From assembly GCA_951828585.1 (NCBI GenBank), contig OX639991.1, forward strand, positions 2,016,576 to 2,080,575: a DNA stretch of 64,000 nt, in the 5' to 3' direction. The position numbers were made by a program, and so were the translations under genes. The notes beneath the pieces are model-generated. The model searched no databases. It was not told the DNA's origin and saw nothing but the letters and a program-made list of their open reading frames with translations. Source of the DNA: Longimicrobiales bacterium (GTDB lineage: Bacteria > Gemmatimonadota > Gemmatimonadetes > Longimicrobiales > Gaopeijiaceae). This document shows, piece after piece, positions 42,572 through 51,314 of this stretch (position 1 is its first letter; each line of letters begins with the position of its first letter).

Positions 42572-43927
42572 TCAGACCAGCACTCCGCGTAGCGCCTTCA
42601 GCTCGGGATCGATCACCACCGACCGGCGCGGCAGATCCATCACCCGTGCAATCCCCGACGGAACGGGCAGCTCCTCCCCGATCAGAGGCTCGACCGTCTC
42701 GGCGAATTTCGCGGGATGCGCGGTCGCCAGAACCACGCCCCGCGCCCCCGGCCGCCGCCACAACTCGTCGCGCAGTCCCAGCAGCCCCACCGCCGTATGC
42801 GGGTCGATCGCCACGCCGCTGCGCCGCCACAGGTCACGGATGCACTCGCGCGTCTCGGTGTCGGTCCAGGGCGAGCCGGTGAACCATTCGCGGAGGGTTG
42901 GCGGTGTGGGCTCCACGCCAGGGCCGTCCGCGACGGAACCGCCGTCGTGACCACCACCCCCGAACATGTGCACAATCCGCCGAAAATTGCTCGGATCCCC
43001 CACGTCCATCGCGCTCGAGATCGTCTCCACCGACGCACGGGGATGGAAGCCGCGCCCCGCAAGGTACGCCGGCACGACGTCGTTCTCGTTGGTCGCGGCG
43101 ACGAAGCGAGCGAGGGACATTCCGAGCGAGCGACGCGCGAACAGGCCCGCCGTGAGATTGCCAAAGTTCCCCGAAGGGACTGAAAACAGCAGCTCGGAAT
43201 CCGCAGCCGTCGGTTCCAGCTCGGTCCACGCGTGCAGGTAGTAGAAGGTCTGGGGGAGGAGGCGGCCGATGTTGATCGAGTTGGCGGAGGTGAGCGACAG
43301 GCGGGCGTTGAGGTCCGGGTCGGCGAAGGCCTGGCGGACGAGTCGCTGGCAGTCGTCGAAGGCGCCGCGGACGGCGATGGCGGTGACGTTGCCGCCCAGG
43401 GTCGTGAACTGGGCCTCCTGGCGGGGGCTGACCTTGCCGAGGGGATAGAGGATCGCGACGCGGATTCCGGGGAGGTTGTGGAATGCGTGGGCGACGGCGC
43501 CGCCGGTGTCGCCGGAGGTGGCCGTGAGGATCGTGATGGGGGGACTGTCGTCGTCGCGCAGGGCGGACATCATGCGGGCCATGAAGCGGGCACCGATGTC
43601 CTTGAAGGCGTGGGTGGGGCCGTGGAAGAGTTCGAGGAGGTGGACGTTGGGCTCGATTTCGCGCAGGTGGACGGGGAAATCGAGGGCGTGGTGGATGACG
43701 GGGTGGAGGATGTCGTCGGGGATCTCGTGGCCGAGGAGGTGGCGTGCAGCGATGAGGGACCGTTCGGGGAAGGTGAGGTGGGGGAGGGGTGTACGGTAAG
43801 CGGTGGGGAGGGGTGGGAGGGTGGCAGGGACGAAAAGGCCGCCGTCGGGGGCCTGGCCGAGGAAGAGGGCCTGCTTGAAGGTCCACGTGGGGCCGTTGGG
43901 GCCGCCGCGGGTGCTGATCAGTTGCAT
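42572..43927 (-). CDS. thrC: Threonine synthase
   Basis: PLP enzyme that converts O-phosphohomoserine to threonine, 451 aa. The N-terminal start MQLISTRG and the cofactor lysine Lys109 in HGPTHAFKD are characteristic of the longer thrC type. ILTATSGDTGGAVAHAF binds the phosphate, and VPSGNFGNLTAG follows in the C-terminal half. It lies 16 nt after homoserine kinase, whose product is its substrate, and the class IV aminotransferase gene follows it directly. Confidence 0.96.
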   Translation of the reverse strand: MQLISTRGGPNGPTWTFKQALFLGQAPDGGLFVPATLPPLPTAYRTPLPHLTFPERSLIAARHLLGHEIPDDILHPVIHHALDFPVHLREIEPNVHLLELFHGPTHAFKDIGARFMARMMSALRDDDSPPITILTATSGDTGGAVAHAFHNLPGIRVAILYPLGKVSPRQEAQFTTLGGNVTAIAVRGAFDDCQRLVRQAFADPDLNARLSLTSANSINIGRLLPQTFYYLHAWTELEPTAADSELLFSVPSGNFGNLTAGLFARRSLGMSLARFVAATNENDVVPAYLAGRGFHPRASVETISSAMDVGDPSNFRRIVHMFGGGGHDGGSVADGPGVEPTPPTLREWFTGSPWTDTETRECIRDLWRRSGVAIDPHTAVGLLGLRDELWRRPGARGVVLATAHPAKFAETVEPLIGEELPVPSGIARVMDLPRRSVVIDPELKALRGVLV

Positions 43928-43943
43928 GGTGACCGGGGGTCAG

Positions 43944-44915
43944 TCACTCGGTCTCCAGGATCCGTGCGCCAGCCGCGTTTGCGCCGGAGATCACAATGTC
44001 CGACTCCACGCCGGCCTCAAGCTGAAATGCCTCGGCCATGGCGGCCGCCGCCGTCTCCGCCGCGAGACTTCCCCGGCAGAGCGCGAACACCGACGGCCCC
44101 GAACCCGAGAGCCCGGCCGCGACGGCTCCCGCCGCCAGCGCGCTTGCTTTGACCCGTCGAAAACCGGGCACGAGACCGGCCCGCGCGGGTTCCGCCACCG
44201 CATCGCGCACACAGCGGGCGATCAGCTCCCAGTCCCCCTCGAAGAACGCGGCCACAAGGCCCGCGGCATTGCCCCACTGCCGGATGCCCGCCGCGAGCGG
44301 AATGGTTTCGCCCAGGATCACCCTCGCGCCGAGCGTCTCCACTTCCAGCGCGGGATGAGCCACGGCGACGACCATCTCCGGTGGCGTTGGAAGCTTGACC
44401 ATCCGCGTGGGTTGGCCCGGCAGAACCAGCACGAATCCCCCGGCCAGCGAGGGAGCCGCGTTGTCGGCGTGGTCGGCGCCCGAGCCCTTGCTTTCGCCGA
44501 TCAGGGCGCACTCGAGCAGGGCGATTCGGTCGAGTCCGCCGCCCAGCAACGCGTCGGCCGCCACCGCGCCCGCGACCGCACTGGCCGCGCTGCCGCCCAG
44601 CCCCGAGGCCAACGGGATCCCCTTTCGCACCTCGATCGCGACGCCCGCGTCGGAGCCCAGCCGGTCGAGGACGCCTTGCACCGCCAGCGCGGCGGCGTTG
44701 CGCAAGGGGTCCGTCGGCACGCGCCCACCGTCCCCGGTCACCGAAAGCGAAACAATCCCGGTCCCCGCGACGGCCCGCACCACCACCTCGTCCCCCGGAC
44801 GCTCCAGCGCGAGCCCGAAGATGTCGAAGCCGGGACCCAGATTCGACACCGACGCCGGTGCGAAGACGCGGACGGATCCGCCGGATTGGTCAGTGGAGAA
44901 AGCCCTGGGTCCCAT
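43944..44915 (-). CDS. thrB: Homoserine kinase
   Basis: GHMP-family kinase of 323 aa that phosphorylates homoserine. The ATP-binding motif PLASGLGGSAASA and the N-terminal VRVFAPASVSNLGPGFD are diagnostic, and the C-terminal GLSGSGPSVFAL motif is present. Its ATG directly follows the stop of the fatty-acid hydroxylase gene, and threonine synthase is next. The order thrB-thrC supports a threonine operon. Aspartate kinase and homoserine dehydrogenase are not in the window. Confidence 0.95.
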   Translation of the reverse strand: MGPRAFSTDQSGGSVRVFAPASVSNLGPGFDIFGLALERPGDEVVVRAVAGTGIVSLSVTGDGGRVPTDPLRNAAALAVQGVLDRLGSDAGVAIEVRKGIPLASGLGGSAASAVAGAVAADALLGGGLDRIALLECALIGESKGSGADHADNAAPSLAGGFVLVLPGQPTRMVKLPTPPEMVVAVAHPALEVETLGARVILGETIPLAAGIRQWGNAAGLVAAFFEGDWELIARCVRDAVAEPARAGLVPGFRRVKASALAAGAVAAGLSGSGPSVFALCRGSLAAETAAAAMAEAFQLEAGVESDIVISGANAAGARILETE

Positions 44916-45755
44916 TCAGCCCTCCAGCTGTCCGCGTGCGTCGTCAGCCGCCTCGTCCCTCCGCCGCGCCCGCCGCCTCCTGAACGGCATCGCCAACATC
45001 CCCGGCAGCGTCGCCCAGTCGCGCCGCTCCGTATCCTCCAGCCCAAGCGTGAGCGCCCGCGGATCGGCGACCAGCCGGAAGCTGCCGAAGATCCGGTCCC
45101 AGAAGGAGAACACGCTGGAGTAGTTGGAGTCGGTTTCGGGCTGGTAGTCGGAGTGGTGCACCCAGTGCATCCAGGGGGTGACGATCAGCCAGCGAAGCCA
45201 CCTGTCGGCGCGCGCGGGGACCCCCACGTTGCCGTGGTGGAAGAGGATGACGGGGAGCAGCACGGCTTCGTACAGCAGCACCTGGGTGACCGTCATGCCC
45301 AGGAGCGGCAGCACGGCCAGGCGCACGCACGAGGAGAGCACGATCTCGCCGGTGTGGAAGCGCAGTCCGGAGCTGGCGCTCAACTCACGGTCGGCGTGAT
45401 GCACGGCGTGGAAGCGCCACAGAAACGGCACCCGGTGGTTGAGCCGGTGCCAGAGGTACTGCCACATGTCGAAGAGGACGAATCCGAGCGCGAAGGCCCA
45501 GACGCCTTCGATGCCCAGCCAGTGGAGGACGCCGAAGGAGTTCGTCCGGGCCCATTCGGTCGCGATCAGGGTGGCGCCGGCGAAGACGAGGGAGACGAGG
45601 AGCGCGTTGGCGACGCCCAGCACCAGGTTGGGCGCGTCGTGCCGCACCCGGTCCTTGCGGCCCTCGAACATGGGGATCAGCCCCTCGAGGAGCCACATGA
45701 TCGCCAGGGCCGCGGCGGCCATGACGGGCTTGAAGGCGAAGATCGACTCGGTCAT
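44916..45755 (-). CDS. Sterol desaturase / fatty-acid hydroxylase family membrane protein
   Basis: 279 aa with about four transmembrane helices and the histidine clusters of diiron hydroxylases: HRLNH, HAVHHAD and HWVHHSDYQPETDSNYS. It would hydroxylate or desaturate a lipid chain at the membrane. The C-terminus is Arg-rich and soluble. It is the first gene of the operon with thrB, thrC and the aminotransferase, and its stop is immediately followed by the thrB ATG. The metabolic link to threonine synthesis is not obvious. Confidence 0.88.
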   Translation of the reverse strand: MTESIFAFKPVMAAAALAIMWLLEGLIPMFEGRKDRVRHDAPNLVLGVANALLVSLVFAGATLIATEWARTNSFGVLHWLGIEGVWAFALGFVLFDMWQYLWHRLNHRVPFLWRFHAVHHADRELSASSGLRFHTGEIVLSSCVRLAVLPLLGMTVTQVLLYEAVLLPVILFHHGNVGVPARADRWLRWLIVTPWMHWVHHSDYQPETDSNYSSVFSFWDRIFGSFRLVADPRALTLGLEDTERRDWATLPGMLAMPFRRRRARRRDEAADDARGQLEG

Positions 45756-46011
45756 GCGGATGTGCGGCTGGGCATGGCCGGAAAGGTAACCGGGAGGGGG
45801 GCGGGGGACGAACCGGGGGGAGGGCCACGAAGGCGGCCAACATGAAACCCGGCAGCAGGGTGTGTGCGGGTTGCGGTCTCGTGATCATTGCTCAACTCCT
45901 GCAGGGACGGCACTCTTGTGGCCGTTGCCCGGATTGTCCAACGGCAAACATCTGCGCGCGACCGGCCGCCGCGAGCCCCGAACCTGAATCCCATGGACGG
46001 GAGGAAACACC
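45756..46011. other. Intergenic region between hydroxylase and small membrane protein
   Basis: 256 nt of divergent spacer. A frame from 45842 overlaps it, but its sequence has no family resemblance and it lies across the supported gene at 46012. A GGGAGG ribosome site at 45999-46004 belongs to that gene. No promoter was recognised. Confidence 0.5.
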
Positions 46012-46293
46012 TTGCCACCTCATCACCGTCGGCAGCCCGGCGGACCTGAGCCGCCACCAGAGACCGGTCCTCCCGATGGCCACCCGTATGCGGAGCCGGG
46101 CGGGCAGTTTCCCAGGTTCCCGATCGTCTCTCTGATCCTCATGGCCATCTTCCTGGTGGGCGGCAGCATCGGGCTTCTGGTGGACTGGCCAGCCGGCCCG
46201 GCCAACCTGGACTGGGGAGTATGGGTCGTCCTATATGGGGGATATGGGTTTGTGATCGGCGCGGCGGTCTTCCACGCCCGCACAGGCCGCTGA
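46012..46293 (+). CDS. Small two-helix membrane protein upstream of a symporter
   Basis: 93 aa. A proline-rich N-terminus is followed by two hydrophobic segments (IVSLILMAIFLVGGSIGLLV and WGVWVVLYGGYGFVIGAAVF). The TTG start has GGGAGG 7 nt upstream. It ends 15 nt before the sodium:solute symporter. The arrangement resembles YhdT (DUF997) beside the pantothenate symporter PanF, but the sequence relation cannot be shown by eye. It is probably an accessory subunit of the symporter. Confidence 0.6.
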   Translation: MPPHHRRQPGGPEPPPETGPPDGHPYAEPGGQFPRFPIVSLILMAIFLVGGSIGLLVDWPAGPANLDWGVWVVLYGGYGFVIGAAVFHARTGR

Positions 46294-46308
46294 CGGGGCT
46301 CTCGCGCG

Positions 46309-47793
46309 ATGGCTGATTCCGTCCTCTACACCGTCATCCTCGTCGTCTATTTCACAGGTCTGATGGGGCTCGGGTTCCGGTTCAACCGGGGCAAACGGAC
46401 CCGCCAGGAGTACTTCCTAGCCCGGGGAGATCTCGGCCCGGCCACGCTCGGGTTCTCCTACTCGGCCACCCAGATGAGCGGCAGCTCCTACATGGGCGCG
46501 GTCGGCACGGAGCGGGAACTCGGCTACAACTTCGCGCCTGCCGGTGTGTCCTCGGCGGCCGCCGCCTGGTTCACCTATGTCCTGCTGGGCGAACGCCTGC
46601 GCCGCCTGGCGTCGCGGATCCGCTGCACGACGATCGTCGACGTCTTCGAGGCGCGCTACCGGGGCAAGGGGGTGAGCATGACCGCCACCCTCCTCATGCT
46701 CCTGGCCTTCATCCCGCTGATCGCTGCCCAGCTCAAGGCGGCGGGGAACCTCTTCGAGGTGCTGCTGGGGATGCCGTACCTGCTCGGGCTGGTGGTCTTC
46801 GGGGGAATCGTGATCGTGTACACGGTGATCGGGGGAATGCACGCGGTCGCGTGGACGGACCTGATCCAGGGCTCGATCATGATCGTCGGCTTCGCGGTGC
46901 TCGCGCCGGTCGCGGTCTCGGCGGCGGGCGGATTCGCGGAGATGCACCAGCGCTACGCCGAGTTCAACCCCGGCGGGATCTCCTTCCTGGGCGACATGCC
47001 GGCGCTCTGGGTGGTGTCGTCGTTCCTGGTGTGGGGGTTCTTCCAGATCGGTGGCGCCCCCGCGGCCGTGACCCGTTTCCTGATCCCGAAGGACCGGGGG
47101 ACGCTGCGCAAGGCGCTCGTCTTCTCGATCGCCTTTTCGTCCTTCATCTACATCGGCTCGACGGTGATCGCGATCGCGTCGGGGGTTCTCTTGCCTGACC
47201 TGCAACAGACCGATCTGGCGCTCCCCACGCTGGTGCAGCTGCTCATGCACCCCCTCTTTGGCGGGATCCTGGTCGCGGCGGTGCTGGGCGCCACCATGTC
47301 GACGATCGATTCGGTGCTGCTGCTGGCGAGTTCGCTGGTCGTGGAGAACCTCTACGTGCCGATGGCGCGGCGCGAGGTGTCGCAGCGGCGGGGGGTTCGG
47401 TTGGCCCGATGGACCACGCTGGGAATCGGGGTGCTCGCGCTGGTGGTCGCGGTGGATCCGCCGGCGACGATTCTGTTCATCGTGACCATGTCGTTCAGCT
47501 TGATGGCGTCGGCGTTCACCTTTCCGCTGCTGCTCGGGATGTGGTGGCCGCGCGCGACGCGGGCGGGGGGGCTGGCGGGGATGTTGGGCGGGGCGGCGAC
47601 CTGCGTGGTGTGGTACGGCCTGGGCTACATGGAGCACGGGAGCTTCGACAACTGGATCGCGGGGCTGTGGCCGGCGCTCGTGGGGCCCGCGGTGTCGCTG
47701 GTGCTGCTCGTGGGGGTGAGTCTGGTGACGAGGCCGCCGCCGCGTGAGGTGGTGGAGGTGTTCTTTGGGGAGGGGGAGGGGGCGGGGGAATGA
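46309..47793 (+). CDS. Sodium:solute symporter (SSS family)
   Basis: 494 aa with about 13 transmembrane helices. SSS-family features include the N-terminal helix 1 (VILVVYFTGLMGLGF), FSYSATQMSGSSYMGAVG in helix 2, GGMHAVAWTDLIQG in the middle, and LGATMSTIDSVLLLASSLVVENLY, the Na+-binding helix 8. The group includes proline, pantothenate and sialic-acid importers; the substrate here is not determined. It is probably co-transcribed with the small membrane protein. Confidence 0.9.
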   Translation: MADSVLYTVILVVYFTGLMGLGFRFNRGKRTRQEYFLARGDLGPATLGFSYSATQMSGSSYMGAVGTERELGYNFAPAGVSSAAAAWFTYVLLGERLRRLASRIRCTTIVDVFEARYRGKGVSMTATLLMLLAFIPLIAAQLKAAGNLFEVLLGMPYLLGLVVFGGIVIVYTVIGGMHAVAWTDLIQGSIMIVGFAVLAPVAVSAAGGFAEMHQRYAEFNPGGISFLGDMPALWVVSSFLVWGFFQIGGAPAAVTRFLIPKDRGTLRKALVFSIAFSSFIYIGSTVIAIASGVLLPDLQQTDLALPTLVQLLMHPLFGGILVAAVLGATMSTIDSVLLLASSLVVENLYVPMARREVSQRRGVRLARWTTLGIGVLALVVAVDPPATILFIVTMSFSLMASAFTFPLLLGMWWPRATRAGGLAGMLGGAATCVVWYGLGYMEHGSFDNWIAGLWPALVGPAVSLVLLVGVSLVTRPPPREVVEVFFGEGEGAGE

Positions 47794-47822
47794 GGCCGGT
47801 GTGGAATTCGACCATCCTCACT

Positions 47823-47850
47823 TTGTCGTCCGAGGGAAACGGGCTAGATT
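47823..47850 (+). promoter_or_regulatory. Putative promoter of the methyltransferase-nuclease module
   Basis: TTGTCG (47823-47828), 16-nt spacer, TAGATT (47845-47850). The start site would fall near 47857, 55 nt before the methyltransferase ATG. The spacing is acceptable and both boxes match 4 of 6. Confidence 0.4.
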
Positions 47851-47911
47851 CCATGTTCATCGGGGCGCGAAGGGTCAGCCTTACTCAATTCACTGCGGAG
47901 AAAGAACACAT

Positions 47912-50101
47912 ATGGGGATAGAAACACGTTTCGATGTTCCGCTCATTTCTGCGCTCGCTCTGCGTGAAAAGGCAATACAACAGAATTATCGCCCGATTAT
48001 TGCGGTGCACAAGTGGTTTGCCCGCCGGCCGGGCACGCTCTTCCGAGGGCTCTTGCTGTCCGAATTCGTCGACGCGGATCTCAGGGAGAGCTTCTTTCAA
48101 TCCAATCAACTCGATGGAAAGCGCATTGCAGATCCGTTCATGGGTGGTGGCACACCACTGATCGAGGCCAATCGACTGGGCGCGGATGTCGTCGGCTGGG
48201 ATATCAACCCGATGGCATGGTGGATCGTGGGACGAGAGCTGGAGCACCTCGACCTGCCCGCATACGAGGTTGCTGGCGAAGAACTGCTGGACAACCTGCA
48301 GCGCAAGATAGGCAGCGGCTATCAAACCGAGTGCACAACCTGCGAAGAAACGGTGCCCGTCAAGTATTTTCTCTGGGTGAAGATACAGCCTTGTGAAAGT
48401 TGTCACAAGGACATCGACCTGTTCCCTGGATTCGTCGTGGCCACGAACTCGCGGCATCCGAGTTTCGTACTCGTCTGTGCCGAGTGCGGCGAACTCAACG
48501 AAACGGAAGGTCGCGCTTCACCTGGAAGCTGTTCCTGCTGTGGGGCACGACTGAAGGCCGCTGGACCGGCCCGAAGAAGTTCCGTCGACTGCCCCGGCTG
48601 TGGTGCCGCCAACAAGTTCCCTGTTGTTGACGACGGGCCGCTCGACCACCGTATGTTTGCGATAGAATATCATTGTCCGTCATGCAAGGACGGGCGAAAG
48701 GGGCGTTTCTTCAAGAAACCTTCGCAAAGGGACCTGGACAGGTATGATGAGGCGGCGGAGTTGTGGGAGCGAACGGTCCCGGAATACGTTCCGGACGATT
48801 GCATTCCGGCGGGGGACGAAACGAACAGGCTGCATCGCTGGGGATATGAGCGATACCGTCAGATGTTCAACAACAGGCAGCTTCTGGGTCTGGAGATCAG
48901 CTGCAGGCTGGTGGCGGCGCACCCGGATAGGCGGGTGAGGGGTGCGCTGGCTACGAATCTGTCCGATCTGCTTAGGTACAACAACCTTCTCGTGCGCTAC
49001 GACACCGTGTCTCTGAAGGCGTTGGATCTGTTCTCGGTGCACGGGTTTCCGGTCGGTCTGGTGCGGTGCGAATCCAACCTACTCGGGATTCGGGGGTCGA
49101 ATGGCCGACCGGTCGGTAGTGGGGGTTGGGTCAACATCCTCGCCAAATACCTGACCGCCAAGGACTACTGCAGCCGGCCATTTGAGGTCCCGCTCGGGTC
49201 CCGTGCGCGAGCGTACACCAGTGAGGAGTGGATTGGCGATCACCCTCGTGACAGAGGTTGCCGCCCGAGGGTTATCGATCTCAGGTGTGAGAGTGCGACT
49301 GAGGCCAAGCTCAAGGCCGGTTCATTGGACGCGGTCTTTACTGATCCTCCGTACTACGACAGCGTCCAGTACGCCGAGCTCATGGACTTCTGCTACGTCT
49401 GGCTCCGGCGGTTGGTTGGATCTAGTGCCGGGGGGTTCGAGCCGATGTCAACCCGCAATCGCGACGAACTCACCGGAAACGAAACGGAGGGACGTGACAT
49501 CACGCATTTCGCGAAGGGACTCGCGACTGTGTTTTCGCGTCTGGCCGTGGCTCTCCGTCCGGGCGGGCCGTTCGTGTTCACCTACCACCACAATCGAGCC
49601 GCGGCTTACCACCCGGTGGCGTTCGCCATTCTGGACGCCGGACTGGTCGCGACCGCGACGATTCCTTGTCCCGCCGAAATGGGAGGTTCAATTCACATCA
49701 GCGGAACGACGTCGTCGATCGTGGACACAGTATTCGTGTGCCGGTCCCAAGGGGAGGTTGCCACGGAAGAGCGGACTCTTGGTTGTGAGGACGTTGTCCA
49801 CCATGTTTCGCTGGACTTGGCCAAGCTTCGGGCCGGTGGCGTCAAGCCCACTCTGGGTGACACGCGGTGCATTGCGCTGGGTCATATTACTCGCATTGCG
49901 GTGCGGATGCTTCGCGACGGGTGGAATCGGGAAATGAGCACGGGCGAAAAGCTCGCGAGGGTCTCTCGTACGATGACCGAGATCGCGTCTGTCGACGATG
50001 TCGTGGAACACTTTCGGACCGGGCAGACCCCGGCGGCACGTGGTGTGCAACCGAGAATGATGGAGAAACGCCATGGCGACCAGGCGACCATTGCCCTTTG
50101 A
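47912..50101 (+). CDS. DUF1156-type DNA methyltransferase with zinc-ribbon inserts
   Basis: 729 aa. DUF1156 start (KWFARRPGTLFRGLLLSEF), then SAM-binding motif DPFMGGGTPLIEA (Asp74, Gly78-80) with WDINPMAW. The catalytic motif is TDPPYYDSVQYAEL (Asp478-Tyr481), indicating an amino methyltransferase (adenine-N6 or cytosine-N4). Between them sit several Cys pairs (CTTC, CESC, CAEC, CSCC, CPGC, CPSC) that look like zinc ribbons. A partner nuclease gene overlaps its end by 29 nt. Sampled lines in this gene are 47-63 % GC against about 70 % nearby, which suggests horizontal transfer. Confidence 0.85.
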   Translation: MGIETRFDVPLISALALREKAIQQNYRPIIAVHKWFARRPGTLFRGLLLSEFVDADLRESFFQSNQLDGKRIADPFMGGGTPLIEANRLGADVVGWDINPMAWWIVGRELEHLDLPAYEVAGEELLDNLQRKIGSGYQTECTTCEETVPVKYFLWVKIQPCESCHKDIDLFPGFVVATNSRHPSFVLVCAECGELNETEGRASPGSCSCCGARLKAAGPARRSSVDCPGCGAANKFPVVDDGPLDHRMFAIEYHCPSCKDGRKGRFFKKPSQRDLDRYDEAAELWERTVPEYVPDDCIPAGDETNRLHRWGYERYRQMFNNRQLLGLEISCRLVAAHPDRRVRGALATNLSDLLRYNNLLVRYDTVSLKALDLFSVHGFPVGLVRCESNLLGIRGSNGRPVGSGGWVNILAKYLTAKDYCSRPFEVPLGSRARAYTSEEWIGDHPRDRGCRPRVIDLRCESATEAKLKAGSLDAVFTDPPYYDSVQYAELMDFCYVWLRRLVGSSAGGFEPMSTRNRDELTGNETEGRDITHFAKGLATVFSRLAVALRPGGPFVFTYHHNRAAAYHPVAFAILDAGLVATATIPCPAEMGGSIHISGTTSSIVDTVFVCRSQGEVATEERTLGCEDVVHHVSLDLAKLRAGGVKPTLGDTRCIALGHITRIAVRMLRDGWNREMSTGEKLARVSRTMTEIASVDDVVEHFRTGQTPAARGVQPRMMEKRHGDQATIAL

Positions 50102-51125
50102 GGCGTCGTTTGTCGATCTGACGGTCGACCTCGATGCCCATGTGGACCGGGTCTTCGAAGCCCTGGAGAGCGACTATCTCAATGATTTCCTGGTGCTTCC
50201 CCTTGGCAAGGGATTCACCCCTTTCGACGCGTTCGCCCAGGGATACACTGCGATCCACGAAGCGACCGACGGGTTTCGCGCGCTGGATCCGGACGTGCTC
50301 TTCGATGTTGTTTGCCGGGCGCCAATGGCGCTGCTGGTGCTGAGAACGATTCTGGGTCTGTCGCCTCCTGAGTGGGCCAGTGTTGCGACTGTCGCGACGG
50401 GTGAGCAGATAGACCAGGGATTCGCCCGCAGTCTCGATCGGGGTATCCGGGCGGATCCGGGAAAGCGGATCGGGCACACGCCTCTTCAGGAGGCCAGGAT
50501 TCGGGCGCTGGTTCAAACGGCCTGCCAGATGCTGTTCGAGCCCGTCCCGAGGGGCCGCAAGGGCGTGATTCACAGGTTGGACAAGGTCGATACGGCCTAC
50601 GGTATCGAGAGCTTGGCCAAGGTGGCGAGTGAGGGGGTGGAATACCCGGCCCTCCTCTATGAGCGCCTTCTGGGACGCCCGTTTGCGTCTCATCGCGATT
50701 CGGTGAGCGAACTCGTTGGAGGGACGCTGGAAGACAGGATTCAGGATCAACTCGTGACGAAGAAGGTACCGTTTCACAGGACGGAAAGGGCGGAGACTTT
50801 CCAGGGGTGGGACCAGAACCCCGACTTTTTCTGTCCCGATCCCATGGCTCCGACGGCAGTGATCGAAGCGAAGATGACGAATGACGACGGCACTGCGAGG
50901 GACAAGGTGGCTCGCGTCCTGCGGCTTGCCGAGATGCGCGACAGCCGAGAGCGCGACTACAGGCCGGGATTTGATGTCATCGCCTGTATTGGAGGTCGTG
51001 GCTTCGGTGTCCGAAGAAACGATATGCGGTCACTTCTTCTCGCTACACGAGGAAAGGTATTCACGTTTTCCCAAGTGGATCGGATAGTGCAATGTACGGC
51101 GATTCGCCGCGGCAAGGCGGAATGA
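50073..51125 (+). CDS. Probable restriction endonuclease, PD-(D/E)XK-like, partner of the methyltransferase
   Basis: 350 aa, not recognised as a named family. The C-terminal third has acidic and lysine residues in the order of a PD-(D/E)XK nuclease: Glu220 in GTLEDRIQ, Asp251 in NPDFFCPDP, Glu265 and Lys267 in VIEAKMT. The N-terminal part is helical. The ATG lies inside the methyltransferase end (29-nt overlap) with GGAGAAAC upstream, so the two are translated together. The pair fits a type II-like restriction-modification unit. No specificity subunit or helicase is present. Confidence 0.65.
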   Translation: MATRRPLPFEASFVDLTVDLDAHVDRVFEALESDYLNDFLVLPLGKGFTPFDAFAQGYTAIHEATDGFRALDPDVLFDVVCRAPMALLVLRTILGLSPPEWASVATVATGEQIDQGFARSLDRGIRADPGKRIGHTPLQEARIRALVQTACQMLFEPVPRGRKGVIHRLDKVDTAYGIESLAKVASEGVEYPALLYERLLGRPFASHRDSVSELVGGTLEDRIQDQLVTKKVPFHRTERAETFQGWDQNPDFFCPDPMAPTAVIEAKMTNDDGTARDKVARVLRLAEMRDSRERDYRPGFDVIACIGGRGFGVRRNDMRSLLLATRGKVFTFSQVDRIVQCTAIRRGKAE

Positions 51126-51314
51126 CCATGTCGCCCCACTGATGTGGGGGCGTTCGCCAGGCGCTAGGTGTTGGAGCCACCAACACCGCAAAACCGGCCA
51201 GAACGTTGTCTCCGGCGCGCGCGGCGGCCTGCTCCGGCGTGAGCGCGAGGTCTTGATCCGACGAACTGCGGCGTGCCATTTCATGAGAGGGCGCCACCCC
51301 CTATCCTATCCGTC

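Noticed and set aside
45842-46135. 97-codon plus-strand frame overlapping the small membrane protein
   Set aside because: It overlaps the gene at 46012, which has a good ribosome site and two membrane segments; this frame has neither.
51131-51152. Hairpin after the nuclease gene as a terminator
   Set aside because: The stem has a bulge and no U-run follows.
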